DNA from: Hygrocybe punicea
Taxonomy: Eukaryota > Basidiomycota > Agaricomycetes > Agaricales > Hygrophoraceae
Length of the DNA: 64,000 nucleotides
Assembly (NCBI GenBank): GCA_963556145.1
Contig: OY744463.1
Coordinates: forward strand, 4,464,001 to 4,528,000
Reading direction: 5' to 3'
How positions within the stretch are numbered: the first letter of the stretch is position 1; the number at the start of each line of letters is the position of its first letter. The notes beneath the pieces were generated by a model. The model was not told where the DNA came from, made no database searches, and saw nothing but the letters and a program-made list of their open reading frames with translations. Below are positions 11,601 to 25,865 of the stretch, in pieces. A program made the translations under genes and the position numbers.

Positions 11601-14600
11601 TTCAATCTCGCTCGATTCAAAGTGTCGGGCAACCTACCTAGTCTCCAAGTCAACTTCTCTGACACGAAATACAAATCCATCATGCGCCTGATAGACGTTT
11701 GCATCCCAAAGTTTGATGATGGCCCTTCGTCGGAGATTCCAGCGTCTCCTGCCCCGAAAGCCGTGTCTTCCTTTCAATTACCACCTGCACTTTTTAGACA
11801 GGTAGACGAGGAATACAACGTCGAGGACGATGACAACGACAACGCCGATGCTTCAAGTTCCCGAGAGGAACAGTTCTTTGAGGCTGAGGATGGTAGTATC
11901 GAGGTGTGTACTGTATTACTGTATTTATCCATTTCTAAAATTGTTTCCTAGCATCCTGATTTGCATCAACACATTTTTGAATTTGACTTTCAAGTACACA
12001 ATCTGCGGGCAAAGATGTCGAGATCTAACGGGAACGGTAGTGAGAAGCCACTTGGAGATGTGTCTTTCGAGCGTTTCGCGTTGATGTTCGCACAAACGAA
12101 GTTCGACATGAAAGTTGACATTAATCTGAGGTATTCCGTTGTTGAGATTCGTCACGGTTCTTGTCTTATTTCGATTGCAGGTCACTCTCAATGAACCTAG
12201 TTCAACCGGGGACAAAGCCTATAAAATTTATGTCTTCGGCGGAAGCAGAATCACCCGATAAGGATCTTCTTAGTGTCAACTACAGACGAGTGCAGAAAGC
12301 ATCACCTGAATTTGCAACCGTCTACGATAGCATGGACCAGAGTGTCGACGTCCGAATATCCACCTTCATATTCCGAGCGGCACCCGAGCCCGTCGTCAGC
12401 CTGTATGATTTTATCATGACTACATTTGTCCCTCAATCGACAGACCGGGCAGTTCAAAGAATCGACAATCAATCCAACGATGCGAATAGAGAACCCTCAA
12501 CTACACCAGGTGGTGCGACCGACAAGATCCGTGTGCTTGTAAAACTTGCCAGTGTACAAGGTTGAAGCCTCTCACCCTCACTCCTGTGTTAAATTTTAAT
12601 TCCTCCGCACAGTGATTCTCATCAATGGCGAGACGAAACTTGCAACGCTATCTTTGTCTACAGCGGATGTCGGTGTATTACTTCGCTCCAGCACTATGCG
12701 AATCACGGGTCGGTTAGGCAGCCTTGCTCTCAGCAATGATTCTCAGACACATATCGTTCTCCCGGAGTTCAAACAGATCGTATCGATTGAAGGCGACAAC
12801 CTTGCAGAATTTCGTTATCAGACATTTGATCCACGCGAGGAAACGTACACAGGCATCAAGTCATCGGTATATCTCAGTGCCGGATCGGTTAAATGTCACT
12901 TTTTAGAGCAACCTCTCCACGACATCTACCTATTCGTCATGAAGCTGGCAAAGCTCAAGGGGCTGTACGATGCCGCCACACAGGTTGCAGTACAAAGAGC
13001 TTCAGAGATTGAACGCATGCAATTCGAGATCTATGTGAAATCCCCTATCCTTATTTTTCCTTCGAACGCTGGAAAATTGCGTGATGTATTGATAATGCGA
13101 CTTGGTGAAATCGGTGCGCGGAATGCTTCGGAAGCAGTGGTAAACAAAACAGCTGCAAGCCTCCGTGGCATTCAACTCGCGTCCACCATTCATTATGACG
13201 AGAAACCCTCTATTCTCAAGATAATTGACGATATTGACGTGTCTGCGGACATCATCCAAACCAGTGGTATTGATCGAAGCCAGGATATAGACCAACCGGA
13301 TACTCAGGTACCGTCTATCCCTTGATCTCACGGTGAAGATGAATCTTGACACGATTACGTAGATTGCTGTCCAAGTCTCTGATGTTAAACTCCATTTAAC
13401 GCAGGTTCAATATCGACTCCTCATTAATCTGTCTCAGTCGATTCCTCGAGTTTTAGTAGGTGCTCCAGAGGGTGATAGTCAAGCAAAGTCGTCTGTGTCA
13501 ATTAAATCCAGCGATCCTACGCCCCCCAACAAAGATGAAATACTCGTCGACCTAGAGCCTGAACTTCGCATGAACCCCTCCGCAGATGGGAGCCGAAGTT
13601 GGACTACTATTGACTTGGTTGTTTCAGTAGCTGCGGTGAAACTGCACATGTATGACGGCTTTGCTACTACGGAATCCAATGTCAAGGAGCACGGCATTGC
13701 AAGGTTTGCTCTCAATCACAACACATTGCGATTCAAGATGCTCTCCGACGGCGCGGGAGAAGCTCAAGTTGTCCTGAAGTCTTTCACAATGAGCAACACA
13801 AGACCTGGAAATTCCAAATTTCGGGAGATTATCCCGGCTGCTCATCATGACCGGAATCAGTTCATGCTTCTTTACACCATATCTGGTGGTTCGAACGGCT
13901 CTGCCCTCGCGCTGCTTACAGTGGACTCGCCTCAAATTATTTTCGCAGTTGATCCAGTATTTGCTTTGCTTGACTTTTTTACAACCACGGACCAGTTTGC
14001 GCCCATCCCTACCGAGGAAACTCTCGTCCAAACTAGCGCCGCTGTCACCAATTCTCGACCATTCGTGGTTGATTTCCGCATCGACCTTCATGATGTCTCT
14101 GTCAGCGTTCTAAAGAATGACGCCGATCCCGAATCGGAATCAATCAAATTGTCAATCAATCAGATTCTTTTCTCACAGCAGGTTTTTTTTTTTTTGACAT
14201 GAAGTCCCTCATTTGTTAATTTATGGCTCTAGGGAATTCTAGCACTTACCGTAAACCGCCTTGGAATGTCTTTAATGCGCATGGGCAGGGCTTCGGAAAG
14301 CGTGCGGTTCCTGGACGATGTTGACCTCACGTTCTCCCTTGATAGTCGAACTTCTTCGGCCAAGCAAATGACAAGCATAGAGATTGCAGTCAAACCCATC
14401 ATTTTTCGTGCATCTTACCGTGACATCAACATGATAACTGACATTGTCAACAAGGCAATCTCGCTATATGGGAACTCCCAAAAACCATCGACCTTGCCTC
14501 CAGCCAATGAAGCTCCAGTTGTCAAGTCAATAACAAAGAAAGTCATCAGATCTCAAGACCGACTGGTCGGAAAAGCACACGTGCTGATGTCGAAAGAGCA

Positions 14601-17600
14601 GGTATGTGGTATAACTTTAGCACTATTTTGAAACCAAGACATCCTCTAGTTGAAAGGGTCATTTGATGGTTTCCGTCTGGTGCTCATTGGGGACATGCAC
14701 GAGCAACCTATGGTTCATCTGAAGGTTAAACCTTTCATTGTAGGAGCTAAGGATTGGTCCGGAGAAGTGAGTCTGTTGACTGCTTCCACTCTGTTTGCCT
14801 TCGCTCACGCCGGTATAGCTCCATGCCACGATGACCATTGCCATGCAGATAAGCTACTGGAATTTAACTAATTCACACTGGGAACCCTGTGAGTCAACCA
14901 GGTCACAATTATCTACTCTCACTTATGCACTGGTTAGTTATTGATCCCTGGACATTCACCCTTTCGGTCAGTCAAATACTCCCAACTTGTCATGCGATAT
15001 TGAAAGTCACTACAGATTGCAAGAGATAGTCCGACAGGCGGAATGGTGGTGATGCTTTCCGCTCGGGAACGACTTGATCTTAACCTGAGCACCACCTTTG
15101 CGGAGCTAGCTATCACGGCGTTGCGGATGTGGGGCAAGGAAGGTGAACGTATCCTGCAGAAAGCCCGTGGCAGTTATGCTCCATATCGCATCCGGAATCG
15201 CACAGGCTCCCCTATCTTTATATGGTCCGATATTGACGGAAGCGGGAAGGCCAGCACGGCAGTTCAAATTGCCAACGAACAAACTCTGGATTGGAGATTT
15301 GACGACTGGAAGGCGATGAGAGAGGTGTTTTCAGCTCGTACTCAATTTGCTCGTCATTAATAGATAACTTTTAGCACGTTTCGACTTCTCCACAACATAA
15401 CATAGGGGTTCAATTCGTCGGCAAGCCATGGGAGGCATTGCGAAGCATCCCAGTTGACAGAGAGGGAGAGTACACTTTTTCCCTGCGACCGCGAACCGAA
15501 AAATACTTCAGTCGTCTCCTGTGTGAAGTCCGGGTGGAAAACAATGTGAAGGTGGTAACGATCCGTTCCACTTATAGAGTTGAAAATCAAACACTCTATC
15601 CATTGGAGCTGACATTGGTCAATGACAGCGGAAATCCGGTTTCCTCATTGGAAAAAATTGGTATGATTCTGACCAGTAACTAGAATATTTCTCACTTTGA
15701 ACCTGCTAGCCCCAGGCCAGGATTATGCTTTACCTATCGAAGCCGTAACCCAGAACCGAATAAGGCTCCGACCTGATCGTGAGATCGCCGTCCTGGGTTT
15801 GCACACTGGTACTTATATCTATCCTCAGAAGGATTCGGTTACAAGTGGTGTTCGGCCATCCGCTGGGAAGATCTCATCGCTAAGAAAGGTTTTAGTATCC
15901 AATGTCCACATACCGATCCAAAGGAATCTGCCTTCCGTTTTCAAGCTTGGGCAGAAACCGACCCGAATGATGATGTGTCACGGTTTGTGCCATGATTGTA
16001 TGAAATTACTCCTTTTAACGATTATACATAGAAAGTACCCTAAAATCAACCTCAAACTTCGCGCACCCATTGAACTTGAGAATCTTCTGCCTTACAATCT
16101 GGAATACAGGATTTACGACAAGGATACTGACCAGAATTGGAGAAGTTACCTGCGGAAGGGTGGTATTATGCCGGTTCATTCTGTAGAACTTGGGCACTTG
16201 GTTTTGCTTAACATAAATATCCAGGATACAGGTAAGCGGGTTTGCCAAGTCTTTGCGCTTAGATGATATTCAGCAAAAATAGTTTTCAAGCCTAGTGATT
16301 TCGCCATCATCAACACTGGTGGGCAATCAGACTTCGACATTGAGAACCGCCTGACTCTACGGGACGCGAGCGAACGGAAGCTGGACCTCAAATTGAAATA
16401 TGTGTACATATAACCACTACCAATCCTAATGTTGAACTCACATCGGCTATAGACGGTATCCAAATTCTGGTGGTGCCTTCAGGGTTCAAATTTACAGTCC
16501 ATATCTTATCATCAACAAAACTGGCCTCCCTTTTGCGGTGAAATCCACTAGGTCAACGAGGGCCGGCCCACCGCAAGATGTTGCTGGGGATACTCGAACT
16601 GGTGTGTCATCTCGTATTTCGGGGTACGGCTGTTTATATCTTAAATTATAGAAATTCTTTCAGGGCCTGCACCGTTCCGTAGGTACCGACATCTCATCAA
16701 AGACAAACTCATGTTCAGCGAAATTCATATCATATATAGTTCTTTCTCATCCATACAACCATGGCCATGAATTCTGTTTCAAAATTGCTGATTCAACTTG
16801 GTCAAAGGTATGCTGGAATCGTAACCAAAGTCTAGTTTATCTCTTGCTCACAAGGTTACATAGACTCTAAGTGTTGAGGCTCCAGCTGCTGAAACAGAAT
16901 TAGTCATCCCGTCTCAGAAGCAGAAATTTGAGGAAATCCATGTTGGACTGTCCTGGACGGAAGGTCTCGGAAAGTACAAGCTGACAAAAGTTGTAACACT
17001 GGCACCTCGATTCTTGATTAAGAACAACCTCTCGGTGGCCATATGCTTCCGCGAGCATGGCGTTCCTCCTAGAGATCGTTCCGTGATAGAGCCAGGTGAA
17101 CGATGTCCCTTGCATTTCTTGCGCACTGGTCAAGAAAAACTTCTGACCGTGGCATATCCTGGGATAAATACACAATGGTGTGTTTAGTTCTTCTTGTACT
17201 GGTACTCTCATAATTCCATATCCACACCAGGTCACCTCCGATCAATATTGAAGATATAGGCTTAGTGCACTTCCGCCTAATAGAGCCTGGGGGGAATCAA
17301 CCCCACCACTTGGTACGGGCAGATTCGAAGATTGAAGGCTCCACGATATTCGTCTATCTTTGTCATGCAGACGACGGCTGGCCATTCACGATCGAAAATG
17401 CCAGTGATTATGACGTTGTTTTGTGCCAGGCAGTGGGTACAATCAAGTTGTATTTGCACGTTTTTAATTGGAATTACAGGATTCTGACCGAATGGAACCG
17501 GATCCTTCGAACACCAAGTATACTCTGATTCCCCATTCTACCCTGCCATACGCTTGGGATTATCCCGCTGCCAGAGACAAGAAGATATTACTCATTATCA

Positions 17601-20241
17601 ACGGCGCCCGCCGTAGCGTCGACATCAAGGAGATCGGAGCTCTGGTACCGTTCAAATTCCATGTACGTCAAATTTCGGGACGATATCTTCCATGACCTTA
17701 TTCTACATTTGCAGGACCGCCAACGTACTCGAGCTGTCTCTTTGGATGTACGAGCAGACGGTCATAAGCAAGTCCTACGTATCACCAACTACAACCCTGA
17801 ATCCAGTGTCTATAAGCCGAAAACTCGCAACACCGGATCTATCTCTCGACAAGATACGACTACCAGCGGCATAGAAGCCTTTGAGGCCATAACCGAGGAA
17901 GTTGTCCCGACGCTCACTTTCAAATTAGAATGCGCGGGCGTTGGCCTTTCTTTGGTCAATCGGAAGTTGGTTGAAGTGATTTATCTCTCTGTGGATACCT
18001 TGAAGTTCGAGTACACAAATAGCGCAGTGGCGCAAACAGTGAATCTAGTTTGCGGGACGCTTCAGATTGACAATCAATTGCATGAAGCATTGTACCCGGT
18101 GATCCTACAGCCAACTCCAATTGCGAAGGAATCAAGTGGCGTGGCTGCCTCACCTACCGTGCAAGGTTCCGTAATATGGTTGAAGGATCAAGGTTTGGCG
18201 ACAACACTCACTTCATATCCGTCTCTGACTTCCTATCTTACAGAGCATGGAGTGATCTTCATAAAGTACTGTTCCATCCTGCTCCAAGCGTTGACCATAG
18301 AAGCGGACGAGGATTTGTTATTTGCAATTTACGATCTCGCTCAAATCAAGGGAGTGTCGTGGGAGGATGAATCAGAGAAGTCAATTTGTCCGTTACTTTC
18401 CCTTCCATTCACTGGACTAGTCCTTGCAGCATTTTGGTTCAACACCCTGATGAGATACCTGAACCGCGCGATACAGCGGTCGGTGAAGATTTATACTTCG
18501 AAGTCCTAGAATTACAACCCATCAAACTCTCCTTATCTTTCATGCGCACTGAGAGAGTCAACAGTGATGAAAAGTCAGTTTGCCAGCATGGTGGCGCTCG
18601 TTTATCTGACGTCATCTCCTTTCACCCCTAGATTAAGTATCCGAAACCCACTAGCAGTTGTAGTAAACGCGCTCACCATGACGGTGGGTAACATCAATGA
18701 CGCACCTCTGGAATTGAACGCCCTTGCAATCAAGGACATGCGTCTCACCTTACCTGAACTTCAAAATCGAATCACCTACCATTATCGGCAGGACGTGCTC
18801 CGTCAACTATACCGAATACTTGGGTCGGCGGATTTCATTGGCAATCCAGTTGGACTCTTCACGAATGTCAGTTCTGGTGTCGCTGACATTTTCTATGAGC
18901 CGTTCAACGGGGTAGTCATGCACGGTAATAAAGAGTTAGGGATTGGAATTGCAAAGGTACGGCGGGTTTTCAACATCTTTAATATCATCCTTTCTGACTC
19001 GGAAGTAGGGTGCGGCGAGCTTCGTTAAAAAGACGGTGTTTGGGGTCACAGATAGCATGACGAAATTCACCAGTAGTGTTGGGAAAGGTATCTTATTTTC
19101 AGGGAAGTCGGCTTGGTACTCAAGATCGGTTCATAGGTCTATCAGCCGCCACTTTTGACTCAGAATACCAAGCTAAGCGACGGATGACACAGCGACGTAA
19201 TCGACCACGTCACGCAATGTATGTCCAGTCTCAACTGTTGGAATTCTCATGCTCAAGATGTCTTCAAGCTACGGCGTAACGGCAGGTGGGGAAGCCTTAG
19301 CCACCAGTGTTGCCAGTGCTATGGAAGGCGTCTTAGTGAGTGACAAGCTTTAGTTCTTTTCCCCATGATTCAAACAGCGTTGTGTTCACTAGATGAAACC
19401 TATTGAGGGTGCAGAGTCTGGGGGTGCTGTGGGCTTCTTCAAGGGCATTGGAAAGGGACTGGTTGGGTATATCCATATGCATTCAGGAGTCCATTGCTAT
19501 TTCTCACGCATGACTGATGAATGTTGTCAGCGCTGTCACGAAACCCGTAGTCGGGGTTTTCGATCTGGCCTCAAATGTGACTGAAGGTAAATTCCATTTG
19601 TCCGAGATTCGACGATTCCTTCAAACCCTTGCTAGGCATCCGGAATACAACCACCGTTTTTGACAATCCCGAACGTGAACGTGTCCGACTAGTGGGTTCA
19701 CATTTCCATCACACATGCATGACATGGCTTAAGTCCAATATTCAGGCAAGACATGTACCGGCGGACGGTGTACTACGAGTTCGTCCTTGGTTTTCTTGCC
19801 GAATGTATCTCACATCCTTCCATTGCGCAGCCGTACTCCGCCCGGGAAGCGCACGGACAATATATGATGAAAGATTTGGACAACGGTGCCTATAGACGAG
19901 AAGCATATGTGGCTCACATTGGTGAGAGCTAACTTGAGAAGTGGTGGCGACTTTTCTTATCGCTATGTCCAGACACCCCCGGAGGCGACAATGTGGTGCT
20001 CCTGACTGCTTCACGGGTTCTATCGTTCTGGTCGAGGAAGCTACGACTTGACTGGGAGCTACCGTTCACGCAGGTTCAAGGTGTGATGGTTGAAGACACC
20101 GGTCTTCATTTCAGCCACAAGGGAGGCAAGGCGCACGACAAGTTTATATTTATTCCCAACAAGTCCTCCCAGGCATGGTTCTTCAGCGAAGTGGCATCGG
20201 TCGTAAAATTGTTCAACCAACGGCAACGAATGGATACCTGA
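8637..20241 (+). CDS. VPS13: VPS13, bridge-like lipid transfer protein
   Basis: VPS13 is a very long rod with a hydrophobic groove that carries phospholipids between membranes at contact sites. The N-terminal chorein region is clear (AQLFNRILAPYVENLDMNQ at 8639-8700, then LRNLRMKKGALDHFRLPVDV and PVEVLIEDVYLLVVPSP). A long series of beta-rich exons follows. The adaptor-binding (SHR-BD/VAB-like) region lies at about 15.2-17.7 kb. The ATG2/VPS13 C-terminal helical region lies at 18.6-19.6 kb (LPELQNRITYHYRQDVLRQL; FIGNPVGLFTNVSSGVADIF; GFFKGIGKGLVG), and a PH-like end at 19.98-20.24 kb. Roughly two dozen short introns are needed; one near 8720 appears to be GC-AG. No ATG stands where the family normally starts (MFES-like): the sequence there reads CTGTTCAGC with one extra base before GCCCAG, so the start is uncertain. 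A further open tail in another frame runs to about 20393. Confidence 0.93.
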
Positions 20242-20535
20242 CGATGTTCCAGATGTGATTAATATTATTCCCTTGGTTGATAAGGCACTAGGCACAATTA
20301 TTGACAGGAACAGCGAGCAAGCTGATGGCAATGGAATGTTCCTCTTTGCCGAGAGCCAAATTGACCCTGTCCGCCATCACGTGAGTTTATAGGCGACCTC
20401 ATTTCCGTCTCCCTTAAGGAGTCTAGCGAATATTGTGATGCCCTGAGTATTTTTTTTGCGCCCGAAAGGTGCTGCTGCTTGTCCTGAACCCACGGTGAAC
20501 AACGTCCACGCTCCTTTCCTTCCCCCTCCTCCGGA

Positions 20536-23500
20536 ATGCCCCCACCTGCTCGCCGTCCTGCGGTTCCCCCCACTGCCGTTGCTGCTACTCCAACCCCCTC
20601 ATTTGGCGACAAAGTTCTCAAGTCTCGTTGGTCCGAACAGAACACCATGCCACCCGAACACGGCAAAGTCGGTTTTCGTGCAAAGACGACCTCCAACCTG
20701 AGTGTTCGCTCAAACTCAAGTGCAAAGCAAGCTGATCAGCCTAAACGGGACAACGCCGTGACATCAGTTACGCCGATCATCAACATCTCCCCCTTGAACA
20801 ACTCAACCCCCGACACCGGTCTAGCAGACGAACTCGACTACATCACCGTTTCCGCTCCCGCCCCCGACAGCCTCGCCGCTCTGTCCGCAACTCGTCCAGA
20901 CAAGGCTTCGCGCATCCTTGGCATAAAACACCGCAGAAGTATGGAACCAATCCCAGCTTCTGCGAGGACATCCATCGTCTCCACTCGCTCAGCTCGTGAT
21001 GCCCCTCCCATGGCCTCGTTCACTCCCACCCTCCCCCTCACTTCTCTTTATGTCGTCTCCGGCCTGCCCAAATCTCCCCATACATGGACCCTCGCCGACC
21101 CAGATTCAGTCCTGGGTCTCAATCACAGCGAGGGCGCGGTCAATCGCTGGTGGCGCCCAGAGGTTCTCGGTAGTACCATCAGTCCAGGTGCTGGCGGCGG
21201 TAAAAAGAAAAAACGAGGGAAAACGGAGGAGATCATGAAGGGTGCTGGTGCTCTCACAAAGCAAGAAGTCGGAAAGATGCTCTCAAAAGCGCTCAAGGTA
21301 CCTCTAATATTTCGCCTCTCCTTCATAAGCTGAACCCTTATTTAGCTCTCTTTTACTCGCGAGGTCGAGGTGATAGCCTCAACTCTCCAGCCTGCTTCCA
21401 CCGTCCACACGTTCACATTCACCCTCCCAGCCCCTAACACCCCTCTCGCACCCACCCCCTCCGGCGACCTCCTTCGAGCCTCCGTCCTTTCCACGACCGA
21501 TCACCGTTCTTCTGCCGCTACCTTCTCATATCCCTACACCGATGATCCATTTGCCCGCCCATCCTCTGCTTACCTTGGTCCTCCCAGTATCTTAGGCCAC
21601 GGCGGCCATAGCGCTAATGCGTCCGGTGCTGGCGCTAATTCCTCCAACAATCTCAACAACACAAGCAGCACCGTCACATACCACGGTGTATGTCTCACGG
21701 TTTGGTCCCATGCCGACGCTGAGCGTAGCAGTGCTATCCGCCGCACCCTTGAGGCGGGTCGCTCGCGCAAGGAGTCTGCACAGTCCCTCGTCGCGTCACG
21801 CCTTAAAAACCTGCGTGCAGATGCAGCTCTTGACGGGTCAGACCCCACCGCGCTAGCGAGGAAGAGCGCGCGGAAGAGCGCGCGAGGCCCCTGGGCGACA
21901 GAGGAAACGGATGGCGAGACTGAGGGTGAGGGAGCTGTAAGTGAGAGCGATTTCGAGGTTGCCAGCACAATCGGACACGGCCCCGGGGAGAGCACCTTGT
22001 TTCTACCTGGCGATACCGTGTTTTGGCTTCCTTATGCCCTCAGTGAGTAGTGTGACGATTTTTTCATTGTCCATATTAATGAATTTATCTAGCACTGGTT
22101 TCTCGTCACCCCGTGTACGATCTCATGCGTGACTACCTCACCCTCTCTTGGGCACGTTTCTCTAAAGACGTCCAGTCCCACACTCTACAAATCTCAAAGA
22201 TTCTTGCACACCCCGCTCCTCGTGCAGGCGATCTGATCAAACTTGATGCCAGCGCAAAGAATGAGGCAGGCGACACGAGTCTCGAGGTTATTGCCCGCTT
22301 CCCGGGCGGACTCGATTTTGGGCGAGGTTTGGTTGATATTAACTTTACCATGTGGCCGCTGTTCAAGTGCCTGAATATCGACAATATCCTCACCATCTGC
22401 GAGGTGTGTTCGTTTTCGTTCTTCTGTGGTTGTTGGTCTAATGTTGCGACTCGGAAGATCGCCCTCTCGCCAACGGGCCGTATCCTGTTCTTCTCCAGGC
22501 ATCCTACAATTCTGGGTGTACGTTGACATACCTGGAGCTGCTGCCAACTTCGCTTACTTCCCCCTCACGTAGATCGCTGTCTTCACAATCAAATACCTCG
22601 TCGAGCTTCGGGGATGGAATGGCATCGCGCTCTCAGCTGTCCACTCCCGCGATGCCAAGATCTATATCGACGATCCCGGACCATGGATCATGGGCCTTGC
22701 CACCGAAGCCAGATACAGCATCAGACCCCCTCCAGAGGTCTGCGTGTGCGACCTGTGAGTTATACCAACGCCTCTTAAACTGTAACCTAATCGATTTTTA
22801 ACAGCGACATCAATTATCTGTGAGTCATCTCGTGTTGCGCGGTGATCTGGCTGACCTTGGGATACCTTCTGAAGGAGCTGTCCCTCACCCCCGGCGAATG
22901 TCGTTTCAGTCAAGCAGCAGCGGGAAAAGTACCGCCAGAGGTTGCTGGCGGCCTTTGATACACATTACCACCCAGATAACTCCATCCCCAGGCTAGTCCA
23001 CACCTTCGTTATTTCAATAGGAGCATGAACCACTAACCTCTCGTTCAGTGAGTTCAAGGAAGCATTCCCTGCGGGAAGGTTCAGACCCGTTTGTAAGATC
23101 CAGGCAAAGCGCGGCGCTTCTTCGGCTGCCGTTGCCGATTCCATTAAACCACCGGACTGGTGGCACTCGACTCGCATTATCCAGGCATTTGACAGCGTGT
23201 TGCAAGACAAGGTATTTGATCTGTATTGAATGCGATGGTCTATACTGACATCCAACCCATAGTTTAAGAAACCGTCTCTCCTGAAACGTATCAGCATGTT
23301 CGGAGCGACACGCCGCCCGCCCCAGCTGACTGCTGCGGAACAGCTTATCCAACTCTCCATCCGCAAGCGTGCGACCGCCTTTGTGGACGCCCGAGACGAC
23401 CTCGAGACGAAGATCGGCCGTCTGTCACGCAGGCTCAATTTCCTGATGACCGAGTCAGACCTCTGGAGGGACAAATTCGTCACGTTCGAGCAGTATGCCG

Positions 23501-24984
23501 AGAAGCTGAGCGCTGAGGCGAACCAACTCAGGGCGAAGATCAACAAGGAGCAACGGGAGACTAAGCGGCTGTCTGGGCTGGTCACCTTGACGGCGGCAGA
23601 AAAGTCCAAGCTTCAGAATCGTAAGTCCACATGCTACGCAAGACTCACGCATTACTTACGCGATCGTTTATCCACAGAGCTCAAGGATACAGAAAATGCG
23701 CATAAGGATGCTATGGATGAATTGGAGAAAATGAAAGACACAATGGAGAAAATGGAGTTGGAGCGTGCGGCTATGGTCGCTGAGGTGGAGGCGCAAATCG
23801 AGCGAGCGTTGGCTTCGATGGCAGTGGACATCGAGGAGGACGAGGACGAGGATAACGAGTCGCGTCCGTCTAGTCCCTTATCGTCTGCGTCTGGTCCAAC
23901 GCGGTCGAGGAGGCCCAGCGACGTGGGCAAGAGGCAACTCCGCTCCTTTGGGACGGAGTCGACGTTGGCCGAGTCATATGGCGACAGTAAGGATGATACA
24001 CTGGTCAGCAAGATTGACCGTGAGACTGGGACCATTGAAGAGGACGAGGAGGGAGAAAAGGCAGGTACTTCCCTCAAGAAGAAGCGGTTCTCTGCAAGCG
24101 AGGTCGATATGCCTCAGGACGGGATGAACGCTGTGGACGAGGGCATCAGTCAGAAGAGTGACAAGATAGCCCAGAAAGTGCTAGAGATCCAGCAAAAGGT
24201 AGGTGGTTTCATGATTCCTACACTCCTCGGTACTGATGGATTACCGCAGCTCGAGAAGGCGCTGGCTGCAGATAGACGTATGACGCAGTGGAAGAACCAG
24301 GCGATAAACCTAGAAAGTGAGGGGGAAGTTTCAGAAACCTTTTCTGCTCGTACTCGGTCATCCAGAGGTACCAGGAAAGTAAGCAAGCCGCTGAAGAAAC
24401 GGAACAGGAGTAGAACGGCACAGAGCCGCGCCAGTACCCCCGCCACCCAAACTGATGCAGAACCTGCCACGTATCCTCGACCATTATTCATAGCCCCTCC
24501 GGCCAATAGGAGCGACACTCCTACCGAAATTCGTTCGTCATCCGAAACTAGTCGAGATGGCCCCACTTTACGTCGAATTGCCTCTGGCGTGTCGTTGAGT
24601 GCCACCAGACCGGCTTCCCCTAGTGTTTCCTCAACCGAGATGACATCCACCACACCTCCGCTTACCGTCGGTGTTTCAGCTACCACAGATGATGAGGAAA
24701 CGGATTTCCAGAGTGCCTACTCCGCTAGCCCACGGGAAAGCTATGGGAGCTTCGACGGCAGCAAAGATGGAATATACAACGGGGACGAAACAACCTCTGT
24801 CGAGAAAGATAAAGGTTTTGGTCCGCAAGCCGTGTCTACATTCACCAAATTGCAAAGAGAGCGTGTTTCTAGCACTGCGACTGCCGTCCAACCTCACGCT
24901 CATGATCATGCTCAGCCTAGTCCTACCTTCAGCGAGGTTACTGTTGTTTCTCGACGAGGGACAGGCGTTCTGGCGGAGACCTAA
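20536..24984 (+). CDS. DENN-domain protein with C-terminal coiled coil
   Basis: DENN domains act as exchange factors for Rab GTPases. The protein starts at ATG 20536 with a Pro/Ala-rich leader. A uDENN-like part follows (LTSLYVVSGLPKSPHTWTL at about 21036; later VTYHGVCLTVW and FWLPYAL). The central DENN block is at 22095-22790 (HPVYDLMRDYLTLSWARFS; WPLFKCLNIDNILTICE; SPTGRILFFSRHPTIL; VFTIKYLVELRGWNGIALS), and a dDENN-like helical part at 22860-23360. From 23360 there is a long coiled coil (DDLETKIGRLSRRLNFLMTE and on to about 23830), an acidic stretch, then a low-complexity Ser/Thr-rich tail ending TAA/TGA-free to 24984. About seven short introns are visible (for example from 21297, 22050, 22403 and 22754). 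The three-part DENN order followed by a coiled coil fits fungal members; the target Rab is unknown. Confidence 0.85.
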
Positions 24985-25227
24985 CCAATTGCTTTACCCC
25001 TATTCCCATTCGTGTCCATCAGTTGGCTTCTTTCACTCCTAATCTCCATTTATCTACCACAAAGGGCACACTCTTTCTTATCTTATCCTATTTGCATTGT
25101 ACACATTCGCTACAGGTACTGCCAGAATTCGATTTTATCGTGTCTGTTGAAGAAAAATATGAAAAATAAATAAGTAAATTCAATGATTCTGAAATCCTTT
25201 CTCAGTATCCCATTTGTACCCAGTAAG
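24985..25227. other. 3' flank of the DENN gene
   Basis: Pyrimidine-rich then AT-rich sequence expected for a fungal 3' UTR, without open frames. It ends where the transposon-associated minisatellite begins. Confidence 0.5.
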
Positions 25228-25735
25228 GAACCAGTAGACCCAGTTGTTTTAACCCAATTGCAGATATAGTTGCAAAAGGTAGGTACACATAGTGCAGTTG
25301 CTTGCTGGGGGGGTAGGTTAACCCAAAAGACAGCTCTTGCTGGGGAAATGTGGTGTGGTAGGTTGACCCAGGTACAGCTCTTGCTGGTCAAGGGCAGCTG
25401 GGTGGGTCAACCCGGTGTCAGCTCTGCCATGGGGTAGGTTAACCCGGGGCAGCTATTCCAGGATGGTTGGGTTGACCCAGGCCCAGCTGTTCAAGCAATG
25501 TGGGTTGACCTGATGTCAGCTATTGCTGCAGCACTGGGTTGACCCTCAACCAGCTCTTGCTGCAGGCTAGGGTTGACCTGGGACCAGCTGTTGCTGCAGA
25601 ACTGGGTGACTGGGGTCCAGCTATTGCTGCAGCACTTGACCAGGGTCCAGCTATTAAGGGCTGTCAAGCTCTTCCTGCTAGGGCCCTGCTCAACTTCCTG
25701 CTGGGGTCCTTCTGATGACCAATACATGTCATGTT
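25228..25735. repeat. Left subterminal minisatellite of the Harbinger element
   Basis: Degenerate tandem units of about 34 bp with the core GGGTTGACC...CCAGCT..TTGCTGCAG, for example starting near 25538 and 25569. The inner end (about 25656-25727, beginning AAGGGCTGTCAA and ending near TGATGACCAATACATG) recurs in inverted orientation at 33055-33121. The outer end word CAGTAGACCC at 25231 recurs inverted near 33875. The array therefore behaves as one long, decayed terminal repeat of the transposon at 25.2-33.9 kb. Confidence 0.7.
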
Positions 25736-25865
25736 CCAAACCTAGTTAGTTATTCAATTGCCACTCATTTTTGGAACACCAGCCATCGCGATGGGCAAGA
25801 TACGACGTCGAAAGCTTCCAGTAGCCTTGTCTACTCCTCCCTTGCTTTCCAGGGTTAAATGATGG

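Noticed and set aside
20298..20696. 132-codon frame antisense to the VPS13 3' end and DENN start
   Set aside because: Overlaps two well-supported genes on the other strand and has no domain signal.
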